Origin: Sphingomonadaceae bacterium
Lineage (GTDB): Bacteria; Pseudomonadota; Alphaproteobacteria; Sphingomonadales; Sphingomonadaceae
Length of the DNA: 64,000 bases
Direction of reading: 5' to 3'
NCBI GenBank assembly: GCA_021300355.1
Contig: JAJTEF010000008.1
Span: forward strand, 18,807 to 82,806
A program made the position numbers and the translations under genes. Below, piece after piece: positions 48,993-57,360 of this stretch (position 1 is its first letter; each line of letters opens with the position of its first letter). Under the pieces are notes generated by a model. That model was not told the origin of the DNA. It did not search any database and saw only the letters and a program-made list of their open reading frames with translations.

Positions 48993-49613
48993 ATGACCAA
49001 CGTATCGCACAAAATGACATCACGCGCAGAAGCGCCACTGGCCGATGGTCGGCGGGAACGCAGCCGGTCTAGCCGAACGAAGATCGTCGCAGCCATGCTT
49101 GATCTGGTCGGTAAGGGCGATGTCGCACCCAGCGCCGCGCGTGTTGCGGAGGTTGCGGGTGTTGGGCTCCGTTCGGTTTTCCGACATTTTGACGATATGG
49201 ACGAGCTGTACCGCGAAATGGGGGAGGTGATTTCGGCGCAGGTGATGCCCATCATCCTCGAACCGCCAAGCGGCGCTAGCTGGAAGGAAAAGCTGTTCGA
49301 CATTGCGGACCGGCGGGCAGTGGTTTTCGAAACCATCCTGCCTTACCGGATTTCGGCCAATCTTAAACGCTTCCAATCGCCCTATTTGATGCAGGACTAT
49401 CGCCGGATGCTGCGGCTCGAATCCGACAGTACCGAGGCGCATTTTCCGGTGTCGGTAAAGGCTGATGTGGCGGGCACCCGCAGTCTCAATGTCATATTGA
49501 GTTTCCAGACATGGCGATTGTTAAGGCATGATCAGGAACTGCCTTTTGAAGATACCAAGGCTGTTGTGCGGCGTTTGCTCAGCGATGCCATGTCCGGCAT
49601 GCCGGAGGATTGA
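48993..49613 (+). CDS. TetR family transcriptional regulator 1
   Basis: The 206-residue product has the TetR helix-turn-helix (RTKIVAAMLDLVGKGDVAPSAARVAEVAGVGLRSVFRHFDDMDELYREM) and a helical ligand-binding domain. The start at 48993 (MTNVSHKM) is the most likely of several in-frame ATGs; the ORF track version adds 27 residues. It is divergent from the four-gene sulfatase operon and its stop overlaps the formylglycine-generating enzyme start (TGATG), so it is likely autoregulated together with that gene. Confidence 0.88.
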   Translation: MTNVSHKMTSRAEAPLADGRRERSRSSRTKIVAAMLDLVGKGDVAPSAARVAEVAGVGLRSVFRHFDDMDELYREMGEVISAQVMPIILEPPSGASWKEKLFDIADRRAVVFETILPYRISANLKRFQSPYLMQDYRRMLRLESDSTEAHFPVSVKADVAGTRSLNVILSFQTWRLLRHDQELPFEDTKAVVRRLLSDAMSGMPED

Positions 49614-50527
49614 TGCAGCGCTTTGGTCTCGTTCTCGGTCTGGCGCTGCTGTTGTCTGGCTGCGGCGATGGAGATGTGCCGCCCGAAACAATGTGCACGG
49701 GCGTGCCAGACAATGAAATGGTCTGGGTCCCGGGTGGCAGCTTTGTGATGGGGGACGGTGCGCATTACGCAGAGGAAGGTCCACCGCAGACTGTGGCTGT
49801 TGAGGGGTTCTGGATCGACACACATGAAGTGACCAACGCCCAATTCGCGGCTTTTGTAAAAGCGACCGGTTACAAGACGATATCGGAACGCGATCCGCCC
49901 AAGCTGCCCGGTGCGCCGCCCGAAATGTTGGTCCCGGGTTCTGCCGTGTTCAATATCCCGTCGGACGACGACCCGCGCTGGTGGCGCTGGGTCGTGGGGG
50001 CGCAATGGCGACATCCCTCCGGCCCTAAAGAGACCATCGTTGGTCGCGACAATGAACCCGTTGTCCAGATCGCATATCAGGATGCCGAAGCCTATGCGCA
50101 GTGGGCGGGCAAGGAATTGCCGAGCGAGGCGCAGTGGGAATATGCTGCGCGCGGCGGCGCGGTGGCATTGCCGGAACCGGTCGACGCAAAGGGCAAGCCG
50201 CAAGCGAATTACTATCAAGGCGTCTTCCCGGTCAAAAACCTCAACACCGACGGCTATGTTGGCCGGGCGCCGGTGGGTTGTTTCAAACCGAACGGGTACG
50301 GTCTGTATGATATGATCGGGAATGTTTGGGAATGGACACGCAGCAGCGGATCGCGCGCCGATGCCAGCGAACCGGTGAACATCATAAAAGGCGGATCCTA
50401 TCTGTGCGCCGCCAATTATTGCGCGCGCTATCGCCCTGCGGCGCGTCAGTTTCAGGAACGCGGGCTGGGCACCGACCATATCGGGTTCCGGCTGATCGAT
50501 ACAAAGAAGGCGGGGCCAGCGTCTTGA
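49613..50527 (+). CDS. Formylglycine-generating enzyme, predicted lipoprotein
   Basis: Oxidises the active-site cysteine of sulfatases to formylglycine, using oxygen and copper. The 304-residue product has the FGE fold start (MVWVPGGSFVMGDGAHY), the block HEVTNAQFAAFVKATGY and, at the end, both active cysteines in SYLCAANYCARYRPAARQ (Cys265 and Cys270, spaced as in true FGE and unlike the wider SUMF1/EgtB/PvdO group). A lipoprotein signal (LALLLSGCGDGD) implies action outside the cytoplasm, unusual for bacterial FGE. GGAGG fixes the ATG. Both sulfatases nearby have Sec-type signals, consistent with this. Confidence 0.88.
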   Translation: MQRFGLVLGLALLLSGCGDGDVPPETMCTGVPDNEMVWVPGGSFVMGDGAHYAEEGPPQTVAVEGFWIDTHEVTNAQFAAFVKATGYKTISERDPPKLPGAPPEMLVPGSAVFNIPSDDDPRWWRWVVGAQWRHPSGPKETIVGRDNEPVVQIAYQDAEAYAQWAGKELPSEAQWEYAARGGAVALPEPVDAKGKPQANYYQGVFPVKNLNTDGYVGRAPVGCFKPNGYGLYDMIGNVWEWTRSSGSRADASEPVNIIKGGSYLCAANYCARYRPAARQFQERGLGTDHIGFRLIDTKKAGPAS

Positions 50528-50543
50528 CCCGTCATTGATAATA

Positions 50544-50560
50544 TGACACTTTAAGTGCCA
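50544..50560. promoter_or_regulatory. 17-bp dyad TGACA-N7-TGCCA upstream of dehalogenases
   Basis: TGACA-CTTTAAG-TGCCA, one mismatch between arms (8-bp arms TGACACTT/TGGCACTT around a central T), lies 26 bp before the first dehalogenase ATG. It shares spacing and half-sites with the dyad at 48913, so TetR 1 may control both. Confidence 0.5.
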
Positions 50561-50586
50561 ATACCACCAATTTTAGGGATGAGTTC

Positions 50587-51477
50587 ATGAAAGTCCTACG
50601 CACACCCGACAGCGCCTTTGCCGCAATCGACGATTTTCCTTTTGCGCCAAATTATGTGGAGATTGCCGATCCCTCGGACGGCACGCCATTGCGCGTGCAT
50701 TATGTGGATGAAGGGCCACGCGATGCGCCGGTGGTGCTGATGATGCATGGCGAACCAAGCTGGAGCTATTTGTACCGTCACATGATTGGCCCAGTCGTCG
50801 CGGCGGGCTTTCGCGTTGTCGCGCCTGACCTGATTGGTTTCGGTAAATCGGACAAGCCCACGAAAAAAACCGACTATAGCTATGCCCGCCATGTTGGATG
50901 GATGCGCCAGTGGATTGAGGCGGTTGGTCTGAGCAATATGACGCTCGTCTGTCAGGATTGGGGATCGCTGATCGGTCTGCGCCTTGTCGCAGAAATGCCC
51001 GATCGCTTTGCCAGTGTCGTGCTGTCCAATGGCGGCTTGCCCGAAGGCGGCCCGCCACCGCGCGCTTTTGCTATCTGGCGCGCCTTTTCCAAATGGAGCC
51101 CGTTTTTCCCAATCGGCAGGATCGTCAACGCTGGAGCAAAGCGTGCGCTCAGCGCGGCTGAGATTGCCGCTTATGACGCGCCGTTTCCTGACAGCAGCTA
51201 CAAGGCCGGTGCGCGGATATTCCCTAGCTTCGTTCCGTTCGAGAACAATGTCGCGATCCCCGATCAGAAACGCGCGTGGGAAGTGTTTGAGAAATGGGAC
51301 AAGCCGTTTCTGTGCTGCTTCAGCGATGGCGATCCCGTCACGCGTGGGGGCGAGAGCCGTTTCATCGGCCGTGTTCCTGGTACAGCGGGTCAGCCGCATT
51401 GCACGTTGAAGGGCGGTCACTTCATTCAGGAAAATGATCCGCAAGGCTTCGTCGACTGTATCCTAAAAGTGCGATAG
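50587..51477 (+). CDS. Haloalkane dehalogenase-like alpha/beta hydrolase 1
   Basis: The 296-residue hydrolase of the DhlA-like (HLD-I) group has the oxyanion block MMHGEPSWSYLYRH, nucleophile Asp124 in VCQDWGSLIGLRL with the halide-binding Trp125 next to it, a cap domain with aromatic residues (AIWRAFSKWSPFF), the acid in FSDGDPVTRG, and His278 in GGHFIQEN. Asp124-Trp125 coincide with the residue numbers known for DhlA. No signal peptide, so cytoplasmic. Forms a pair with the next gene, 2 bp apart. True substrates of such relatives are often unknown. Confidence 0.86.
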   Translation: MKVLRTPDSAFAAIDDFPFAPNYVEIADPSDGTPLRVHYVDEGPRDAPVVLMMHGEPSWSYLYRHMIGPVVAAGFRVVAPDLIGFGKSDKPTKKTDYSYARHVGWMRQWIEAVGLSNMTLVCQDWGSLIGLRLVAEMPDRFASVVLSNGGLPEGGPPPRAFAIWRAFSKWSPFFPIGRIVNAGAKRALSAAEIAAYDAPFPDSSYKAGARIFPSFVPFENNVAIPDQKRAWEVFEKWDKPFLCCFSDGDPVTRGGESRFIGRVPGTAGQPHCTLKGGHFIQENDPQGFVDCILKVR

Positions 51478-51479
51478 TC

Positions 51480-52376
51480 ATGCAGGTCCTGCGCACGCCA
51501 GAGGCCGCTTTCGCCGACCTTCCGGACTATCCCTTCGCGGCATATTATGTTGAGGTTGAAGCACAGGGCACACCACCCTTGCGGTTGCATTATGTTGATG
51601 AAGGCCCCCGCGATGCTGCGCCGATCCTGCTGCTGCATGGAGAGCCGACCTGGTCCTATCTCTACCGCAAATTTATACCGCCGCTCGCTGCCGCCGGGCA
51701 CCGCGTGCTGGCACCTGATTTGATTGGCTTTGGCAAGTCTGACAAGCCGGCCAGCCGTGACGATTATAGCTATGAACGCCATGTCGCGTGGATGAGCGAC
51801 TGGCTGACGCAGCTTGATCTGAACAACATCACGCTGTTCTGTCAGGATTGGGGCGGGTTGATCGGGCTGCGGCTGGTTGCGGCTTTCCCGGATCGTTTTG
51901 CGCGGCTGGTGATTTCAAACACTTATCTGCCGGTTGGCGAGAATATTGGCCCAGGTTTCGATGGCTGGCGCGCATTCAGCCAGGCCACGCCCGAATTCAA
52001 AAGCGGCCGGATCGTTGATGGCGGCTGTAACCGCGCACTGACCAGCGCCGAGATCGCCGCTTATGCTGCGCCGTTTCCTGATGAGAGTTTCAAGTCCGGC
52101 GCGCGCCAGTTTCCGGTGCTCGTGCCTGTGACCCCTGACCATCTGTCGGTCGCCGAAAACGTCGCGGCGTGGGCACAGCTTGAACGCTTCGACAAACCGG
52201 TGCTCACCTGCTTTGGCCATCAGGACAAGGTGCTCGGTCATCTCGATACGGAAATTCAGCGCCGTATGCCCGGCGCCAAGGGGCAACCGCATTGCCGGAT
52301 CGACGCCAGCCATTTCTGTCAGGAAGATCAGCCGGAACAACTGGTCGCGCTGATCCGCAATTTCATCGCTGCCTAG
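51480..52376 (+). CDS. Haloalkane dehalogenase-like alpha/beta hydrolase 2
   Basis: The 298-residue paralogue of the preceding gene shares the N-terminus (QVLRTPEAAF), HGEPTWSYLYRKF, FGKSDKPASRDDYSYERHV, nucleophile Asp123-Trp124 in FCQDWGGLIGLRL, the acid in FGHQDKVLGHLD and His278 in DASHFCQEDQP. The cap domain differs (NIGPGFDGWRAFSQATPEF), so substrate range probably differs. The two genes likely arose by tandem duplication. Convergent with sulfatase 2. Confidence 0.87.
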   Translation: MQVLRTPEAAFADLPDYPFAAYYVEVEAQGTPPLRLHYVDEGPRDAAPILLLHGEPTWSYLYRKFIPPLAAAGHRVLAPDLIGFGKSDKPASRDDYSYERHVAWMSDWLTQLDLNNITLFCQDWGGLIGLRLVAAFPDRFARLVISNTYLPVGENIGPGFDGWRAFSQATPEFKSGRIVDGGCNRALTSAEIAAYAAPFPDESFKSGARQFPVLVPVTPDHLSVAENVAAWAQLERFDKPVLTCFGHQDKVLGHLDTEIQRRMPGAKGQPHCRIDASHFCQEDQPEQLVALIRNFIAA

Positions 52377-52391
52377 GCAAAGGTCCGGCGG

Positions 52392-54185
52392 TTAAACGGC
52401 CCGTCGCCGCCGTCTGCGCCACCAGATCATAGCCGCTGTTGCTATCAATAATAGCCCGCCCACCGGCCATAATGCGATAAGCCGCGGTATCAGCAAGGTG
52501 CGCAGCGCATTTGCGAATATCTGTTTGGGCGCAGTGTAACCGTCTGGCATGGGCAGCACGTTGTTTGCCTTGGCAAAGGCGGCGTAATCGGATTGCATAT
52601 CCGTAAAACGTTGCGGGTCGGAACCGGACAGATCGTTGGTCTCACCGGGGTCGGTGGTAATGTTGTAAAGCCGCCAGCGGCCATCGCCATAAGGCGGCAG
52701 GTTTTTGACGAGCTTGTAATCGCCTTTGAACAACACCGCGTTGCCGGACAATTCATAGCCCAATGGCTTATCCGCCGAATGCACGGACGATGCAGCCCCT
52801 GTGAGCATTGGTGTCAGGTCCATCCCAATCATGGGTTCGACGCGGCGTCCGGAAAAACGGCCTTGCTGCGGCGCGACGCCGGCGAGCTTCAGCAAAGTCA
52901 GCGGCATATCGGTGACATGCGCAAAACCCGATGCAATGCTGCCACCCTTAATCGCCCGGTTGCCCGGCCAGGCTATGATCATGGGAACACGCAAGCCACC
53001 TTCGTTTGCGGTAAACTTATATCCACGCAGGGGCGATGCCGATGCGCTGGCAAATCCCGCACCTTGTGCGGTCAGCGAACCCGGGCGTCCCTGTTGGGCG
53101 ATGCTTTGATCATAGAGAAGCTTGGCGTTCCAGCGCGTAAATGCGCCCATGTTCATTGGGTCAGTCGCTTCCGCGCCATTGTCCGACAGAAACACGAAAA
53201 TGGTGTTTTCATATTCACCGATGGCCTTCAGATGCGCAACTAATCGGCCAATTTCCCTGTCCATCGCCGTGCCCATGGCAGCATAAGCGGCCATTGCACC
53301 CGCACGTTGCCGCTTTTGCTCTGCCGATAATTTTGACCAGTCACCACTGGTGCCCATGGTCACCATCGCAACGTTCGCGGGCATCACGCCTTTGGCAATA
53401 GCTGCGGCGCGGCGCTCTTTGCGTAGCGCGGTCCAACCCGCATTGTAGCGCCCGGCATAAGCCGCAATGTCCGCATCGCGTGCCTGCACCGGAATATGGT
53501 TCGCGATGAAATTGACGGATGCCAGAAAGGGTTTTCCGCTGGCCCGGCCGCGATTAATATAGCCGATCATTCTGTCCACAATGAGCGTTGAGGAGTAAAA
53601 GCGTTTCGGCAGCTTGGCCGGCTTTCCATCGTCACTCCACTCGGTCTTGTCATAAATCAGCAGATTGGGCTTATCTTCAAAATTGTCCGCGCCCGATTGC
53701 GCCAGCGCGAGCGCGTGGTCATAGCCGCGTGCTGTGGGCAAGGTATCGGGCGTGTGGCCCAGATGCCATTTTCCGGTCAGGTAGGTGCGATAACCACCCG
53801 CGCGCAGCTGGTCCGCAATGGTCACGACGCGGTTGTTCAGATGCGACTCATAACCCGGTTTGCCGAGATGTTCCGGTGGAATTGTCTCCGGCATATTGCC
53901 CAGACCCGCGCGGTGGTTGATCACGCCGGTTTGCAGCATCGCGCGCGTTGGCGAGCAGGACCCTGCCACATGGAAGTTCGAAAAACGCACACCCTTGGCG
54001 GCAAGCGCGTCGATATTGGGCGTCGCAATCTCTCCGCCGAAGGCCCCGACATCGCTAAAGCCCCAATCATCCGCTAAAAGGATGACGATATTGGGGGCTT
54101 TTGCGGGCGCAGACTGTGCGCCAAGCGTGGTCGGGCAAAGCAGCGCCAGCGCCGTCAACAGCGTTGCCGGTCCTTTCAGCTTCAT
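52392..54185 (-). CDS. Sulfatase 2 (arylsulfatase, Cys type)
   Basis: The 597-residue sulfatase has a cleavable Sec-type signal (TALALLCPTTLGAQSA), metal-site NIVILLADDWGFSDVGAFGGE, the modification site CSPTRAMLQTG (Cys77), TGKWHLGHTP and a C-terminal membrane helix (LIALWPVGGLLLIATAAMIWW) followed by a run of arginines. It is thus probably an inner-membrane-anchored periplasmic enzyme. Its start overlaps the GST-like gene's stop (ATGA), so those two form an operon. Confidence 0.93.
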   Translation of the reverse strand: MKLKGPATLLTALALLCPTTLGAQSAPAKAPNIVILLADDWGFSDVGAFGGEIATPNIDALAAKGVRFSNFHVAGSCSPTRAMLQTGVINHRAGLGNMPETIPPEHLGKPGYESHLNNRVVTIADQLRAGGYRTYLTGKWHLGHTPDTLPTARGYDHALALAQSGADNFEDKPNLLIYDKTEWSDDGKPAKLPKRFYSSTLIVDRMIGYINRGRASGKPFLASVNFIANHIPVQARDADIAAYAGRYNAGWTALRKERRAAAIAKGVMPANVAMVTMGTSGDWSKLSAEQKRQRAGAMAAYAAMGTAMDREIGRLVAHLKAIGEYENTIFVFLSDNGAEATDPMNMGAFTRWNAKLLYDQSIAQQGRPGSLTAQGAGFASASASPLRGYKFTANEGGLRVPMIIAWPGNRAIKGGSIASGFAHVTDMPLTLLKLAGVAPQQGRFSGRRVEPMIGMDLTPMLTGAASSVHSADKPLGYELSGNAVLFKGDYKLVKNLPPYGDGRWRLYNITTDPGETNDLSGSDPQRFTDMQSDYAAFAKANNVLPMPDGYTAPKQIFANALRTLLIPRLIALWPVGGLLLIATAAMIWWRRRRRRAV

Positions 54186-55177
54186 TGGTTCCGCAAAGCC
54201 TCAAGACAGCCCGTCTGCGCGAGCAGCGGATCAATGCGCCCCCGCGCATTTGCATCCAACGCGGCATAGCGCGCGCGCAAATCGGCGAGGCACTTCACCT
54301 GATATTTGAAAACACCCTGTGTGTAGGGCAGGCCCATCGCGGTGATGTGGAAGCTATCTTCGCCTGCCGCAATCGCGGCGGCGTTGGCGAGCAGGAAGGG
54401 CATGTAGATTTCGCCCACCTGTTGCAGCCAAGCGGTTATAATAGGCGCAAAGGGTGCATCCGCCTTATCCCATTCGCCCGTTATTCCCGACATATCATCA
54501 ATATGGAGCAGCCAGCGGAAGCTATAAGGAAAATCTTTGCGCATCATCGCCTGCGCCGTGGGGTCAACGCCAAGCTGGGACAATTGGCCGTACATCCCGA
54601 ACTCCGCCATGCTAGGCCGCGAACCGAACAGGCAATGTTGGTCCACCACATGCGCTTCCAGCGCACCCAGAATTGCGCGGGTTGACGCTTCGATCAGCGG
54701 GAAGTTTTCAGCCGCGCAGCCGACAATTGCCATGCGGCCGACCTGGCGCGCGCGGAACTGTTCGGCATAGCCCTGACTTGTCGTCAGGCCGCCGCCCTTC
54801 ATGGCATCAAACGCGAGCCAGCGGCTCATCTGGATCTGGTCGACCTCCTCCAGCCAGCGATAGCCGAACATCGCCTTTGTCACCCACTCATCGGCGAAAT
54901 CCTCAATCAAATGCGCGATAAAGGCGTGCGCCGGATCGGGCGGGATGACCGAACGTTCGGTGTGCCGCGCCTCCAGATCATAGATCAAAGGCGTTGAATC
55001 ATTGTGGAATGTCCCATCGGGATATTCCATCACGGGGATGACGGGCGCTTTGACCTTGCTCAACGCATCGCGTGAATCAGCACCATGCACCCACAGATGC
55101 GGGATGCGGCGATAGCGCATAAGCGCGCGCATCTTCATCGAATAGGGCGAACCGAGTGCGCCGTTGATCGTGTACAT
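54182..55177 (-). CDS. Glutathione S-transferase-like protein
   Basis: The 331-residue product has a thioredoxin-fold N-terminal domain (YTINGALGSPYSMKMRALMRYRRIP, with Ser-Pro-Tyr-Ser in the catalytic position; VIPVMEYPDG carries the cis-proline; DSTPLIYDLE the glutathione-binding Asp-Ser) and a longer than usual C-terminal helical domain. In sphingomonads such proteins can remove halogens or cleave ethers. The ATG at 55177 has GGAAGGA upstream; the ORF track start is seven codons earlier. First gene of the operon with sulfatase 2. Confidence 0.8.
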   Translation of the reverse strand: MYTINGALGSPYSMKMRALMRYRRIPHLWVHGADSRDALSKVKAPVIPVMEYPDGTFHNDSTPLIYDLEARHTERSVIPPDPAHAFIAHLIEDFADEWVTKAMFGYRWLEEVDQIQMSRWLAFDAMKGGGLTTSQGYAEQFRARQVGRMAIVGCAAENFPLIEASTRAILGALEAHVVDQHCLFGSRPSMAEFGMYGQLSQLGVDPTAQAMMRKDFPYSFRWLLHIDDMSGITGEWDKADAPFAPIITAWLQQVGEIYMPFLLANAAAIAAGEDSFHITAMGLPYTQGVFKYQVKCLADLRARYAALDANARGRIDPLLAQTGCLEALRNQ

Positions 55178-55224
55178 GGCCGTCGTTCCTTCCGTCATGG
55201 CGGGTGTACGTCTGTAAAGCGTCC

Positions 55225-55247
55225 TATTGACATTATCAATGTCAATA
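55225..55247. promoter_or_regulatory. Perfect dyad TATTGACATT-ATC-AATGTCAATA
   Basis: A perfect inverted repeat with 10-bp arms about 50 bp before the GST-like start. Its core TGACA-N7-TGTCA (55228-55244) has the same layout as the dyads at 48913 and 50544. Probable operator of a TetR-type regulator. Confidence 0.65.
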
Positions 55248-55343
55248 TATCGGCGGGGAGCCTATTGATGAGGGCCGGCAAGTCTCCCTCCGCGCCCTCC
55301 ACCGATGATTTCATGCGCCGTCTGGCTGCGCCAATTGTATAAA

Positions 55344-55375
55344 TTGACATAATGTCATATTTGATGATATGTCAA
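55344..55375. promoter_or_regulatory. Clustered TGACAT half-sites before second tetR
   Basis: TTGACAT...ATGTCAA (55344-55375) brackets an inner perfect 13-bp palindrome TGACAT-A-ATGTCA (55345-55357). It ends a few bases before the TetR 2 ATG. Together with the 55225 dyad it makes a divergent control region; autoregulation is likely. Confidence 0.55.
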
Positions 55376-55379
55376 ATAT

Positions 55380-56020
55380 ATGAAAAGCAAAGTCGATAGC
55401 CTATCGGGCACCAAGCGTGAACGCACCCGCGACCAGTTGTTGGTGTCGGCGCAATCGCTGTTGATGCACGAAGGCGCCGGGGCGCTCGGCCTGCGTCAGA
55501 TTACGACCCATGCCGGTATGGTACATGCGAGTTTTTACAATTATTATCCGGACGTGGCTGCGCTGCTCGGTGATTTGGGCGAGCTGCTCGGCGCGACCCA
55601 TGCCGCAGCGATGGCAATGCCCAGCGAAGGCGATGAAGACGCGGCATGGCGCTTCACACGGATCACGCGCCAGACGTTGCGCATTGTGGTGGAGCAGGCA
55701 GACTTTGGCCGGATGATGTTCGACATTGGCTTGCCGTCTGACCGGCTGGCTACCGAGTTGCGTTTGCGGTTAAAGATGGACATTGAAGAGGGCGTTGCGC
55801 ATGGTCTCTTCGTCTGGCACTCGATCTGCATCGGGGTGTCTTAGGCTTCGACAAGATTGATCCCGCAACCGCCCAGCTTCTGAAATATTTGGGACTGGAT
55901 GCCGCCGAAGCGGAGCGGTTAGCACATGCGGCTTTTGATTTTCCACCGCCACCCCAATTGCCGATGCGTTGGCTGGCGCTGCCGACGTCCCCGCAATCAC
56001 ACACAGGAAACACGCAATGA
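55380..56020 (+). pseudogene. TetR family regulator 2, frame broken
   Basis: The first frame gives the helix-turn-helix (KRERTRDQLLVSAQSLLMHEGAGALGLRQITTHAGMVHASFYNYYPDVAALLGDL) and most of the ligand domain, but a shift at about 55806-55812 leads to an early stop at 55844. The next frame continues as LALDLHRGVLGFDKIDPATAQLLKYLGLDAAEAERLAHAAFDF and stops at 56020, overlapping the next gene's ATG (ATGA). The sum is near a usual TetR length. The DNA-binding half is intact. Confidence 0.75.
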
Positions 56021-57360
56021 AGCGTACAGCACGCCGCGGCATCGTGATCGACAAGGGTGCGCGCGATTTCGAGGCGGCGCTGCTCGGTACCAGCTTCAAT
56101 GCGCAAGACCCGGGGCGGCGTCCCGATAGGATTGTACAGGCGAATGACGTGGAAGAGGTTATCGCGGCGGTAAAGCGCGCGCGTGAAAAAGGCCTGACAA
56201 TCGGTATCTGTTCAGGCGGGCATAGCTGGGCGCAAAACCACATTCGCGACAGCGGGATGCTGCTTGATTTGTCGCGGTTGAACAGTATCGCGATCGACAG
56301 CGAAGATGGCATTGCAATCATTGGCCCGGGCTGCCTTGCAGGGGAACTCAATGCGGCGCTGGTAAAACATAAACTCTTCTTTCCTGTCGCACATGCCTAT
56401 ACGGTCGGCATGGGCGGTTTCCTGCTGCAAGGCGGCTTTGGTTGGAACAGCCGCGCGTTGGGGCTGGCGTGCCAGAGTGTGATCGGCATTGATGTCGTTC
56501 TCGCCGATGGCACCTTGGTGCATGCCAGCGAACGGGAAAATCCGGAATTACTCTGGGCCGCAAGGGGCGCTGGGCCGGGCTTTTTCGGTGTCGTGGTTCG
56601 TTTCCATCTAAAGCTGCACCGCCGCCCCAAATTTGTCGGGTTGAAGCTGCAAGTTTTTCGTATGCGCCATTTGGAAGAGGTGATGGCATGGGCAGACAAA
56701 GTGGGGCCGGATGTGTCGCCTACTGTCGAGTTTCAAATGGTCTTCAACCGAAAGGCGACCGGTATCTTCTCCCACGGCATTGAAGTTTTGGCGCCGGTCC
56801 TGACCGATAGCTGGCGCGAGGCGCGGGACGCGGTTGCCTTCATCAACGATACTCCATTGCGGTCCAAGGCCAGTCTGAATCTGCCGCTGATGCCGATGTC
56901 GCTCAACATGATGATGAATACCGGTGAGAAGACGCTGTTCCTGCCCAATACACGTTGGACCGCCGATAGCATGTGGATGAATGATCCGATTGATCCGCTG
57001 TTGCCCGCGCTACGCAAGATTGCAGACAGCCAGCCGGCGGCCCCAAGCCATGCCTTATGGCTCAACTGGAACGCCCCGCCGTCCAGACCCGACATGGCTT
57101 TTTCGCTCGAAGCACGCACCTATCTCGCGCTGTATGGCGGGTTACGCGGCACGGCGGCGACACCCGCCGATGAAAGCTGGGCAACCGACCATATGCGCGC
57201 GTTACAACCGCACAGTGTCGGCATTCAGCTCGCCGATGAAAATCTGGGACGCCGGCCGATGCCGTTTATGGCCACAGCCAATCTGGAACGGCTGGACGCA
57301 CTGCGCGCCGAATTTGATCCCGATGGCCGATTCAATAATTATATGGGGCGTGTATCATGA
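56017..57360 (+). CDS. FAD-dependent oxidase, berberine bridge enzyme type
   Basis: The 447-residue product has a PCMH-type FAD domain with the covalent-FAD histidine in ICSGGHSWAQN (His69), the GMGGFLLQGGFGWNSR loop, and a BBE-like C-terminus (FDPDGRFNNYMGRV). Such enzymes oxidise alcohols, sugars or phenolics with oxygen. Start ATG at 56017 (AGGAAA upstream) overlaps the TetR 2 stop. No signal peptide. Coupled with the PhlG-like gene downstream (ATGA). Confidence 0.85.
   Translation: MKRTARRGIVIDKGARDFEAALLGTSFNAQDPGRRPDRIVQANDVEEVIAAVKRAREKGLTIGICSGGHSWAQNHIRDSGMLLDLSRLNSIAIDSEDGIAIIGPGCLAGELNAALVKHKLFFPVAHAYTVGMGGFLLQGGFGWNSRALGLACQSVIGIDVVLADGTLVHASERENPELLWAARGAGPGFFGVVVRFHLKLHRRPKFVGLKLQVFRMRHLEEVMAWADKVGPDVSPTVEFQMVFNRKATGIFSHGIEVLAPVLTDSWREARDAVAFINDTPLRSKASLNLPLMPMSLNMMMNTGEKTLFLPNTRWTADSMWMNDPIDPLLPALRKIADSQPAAPSHALWLNWNAPPSRPDMAFSLEARTYLALYGGLRGTAATPADESWATDHMRALQPHSVGIQLADENLGRRPMPFMATANLERLDALRAEFDPDGRFNNYMGRVS

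Noticed and set aside
55267-55341. 24-codon ORF (MRAGKSPSAPSTDD) between the GST-like gene and tetR 2
   Set aside because: It has a possible ribosome site, but it is too short, overlaps the operator region and has no other support.
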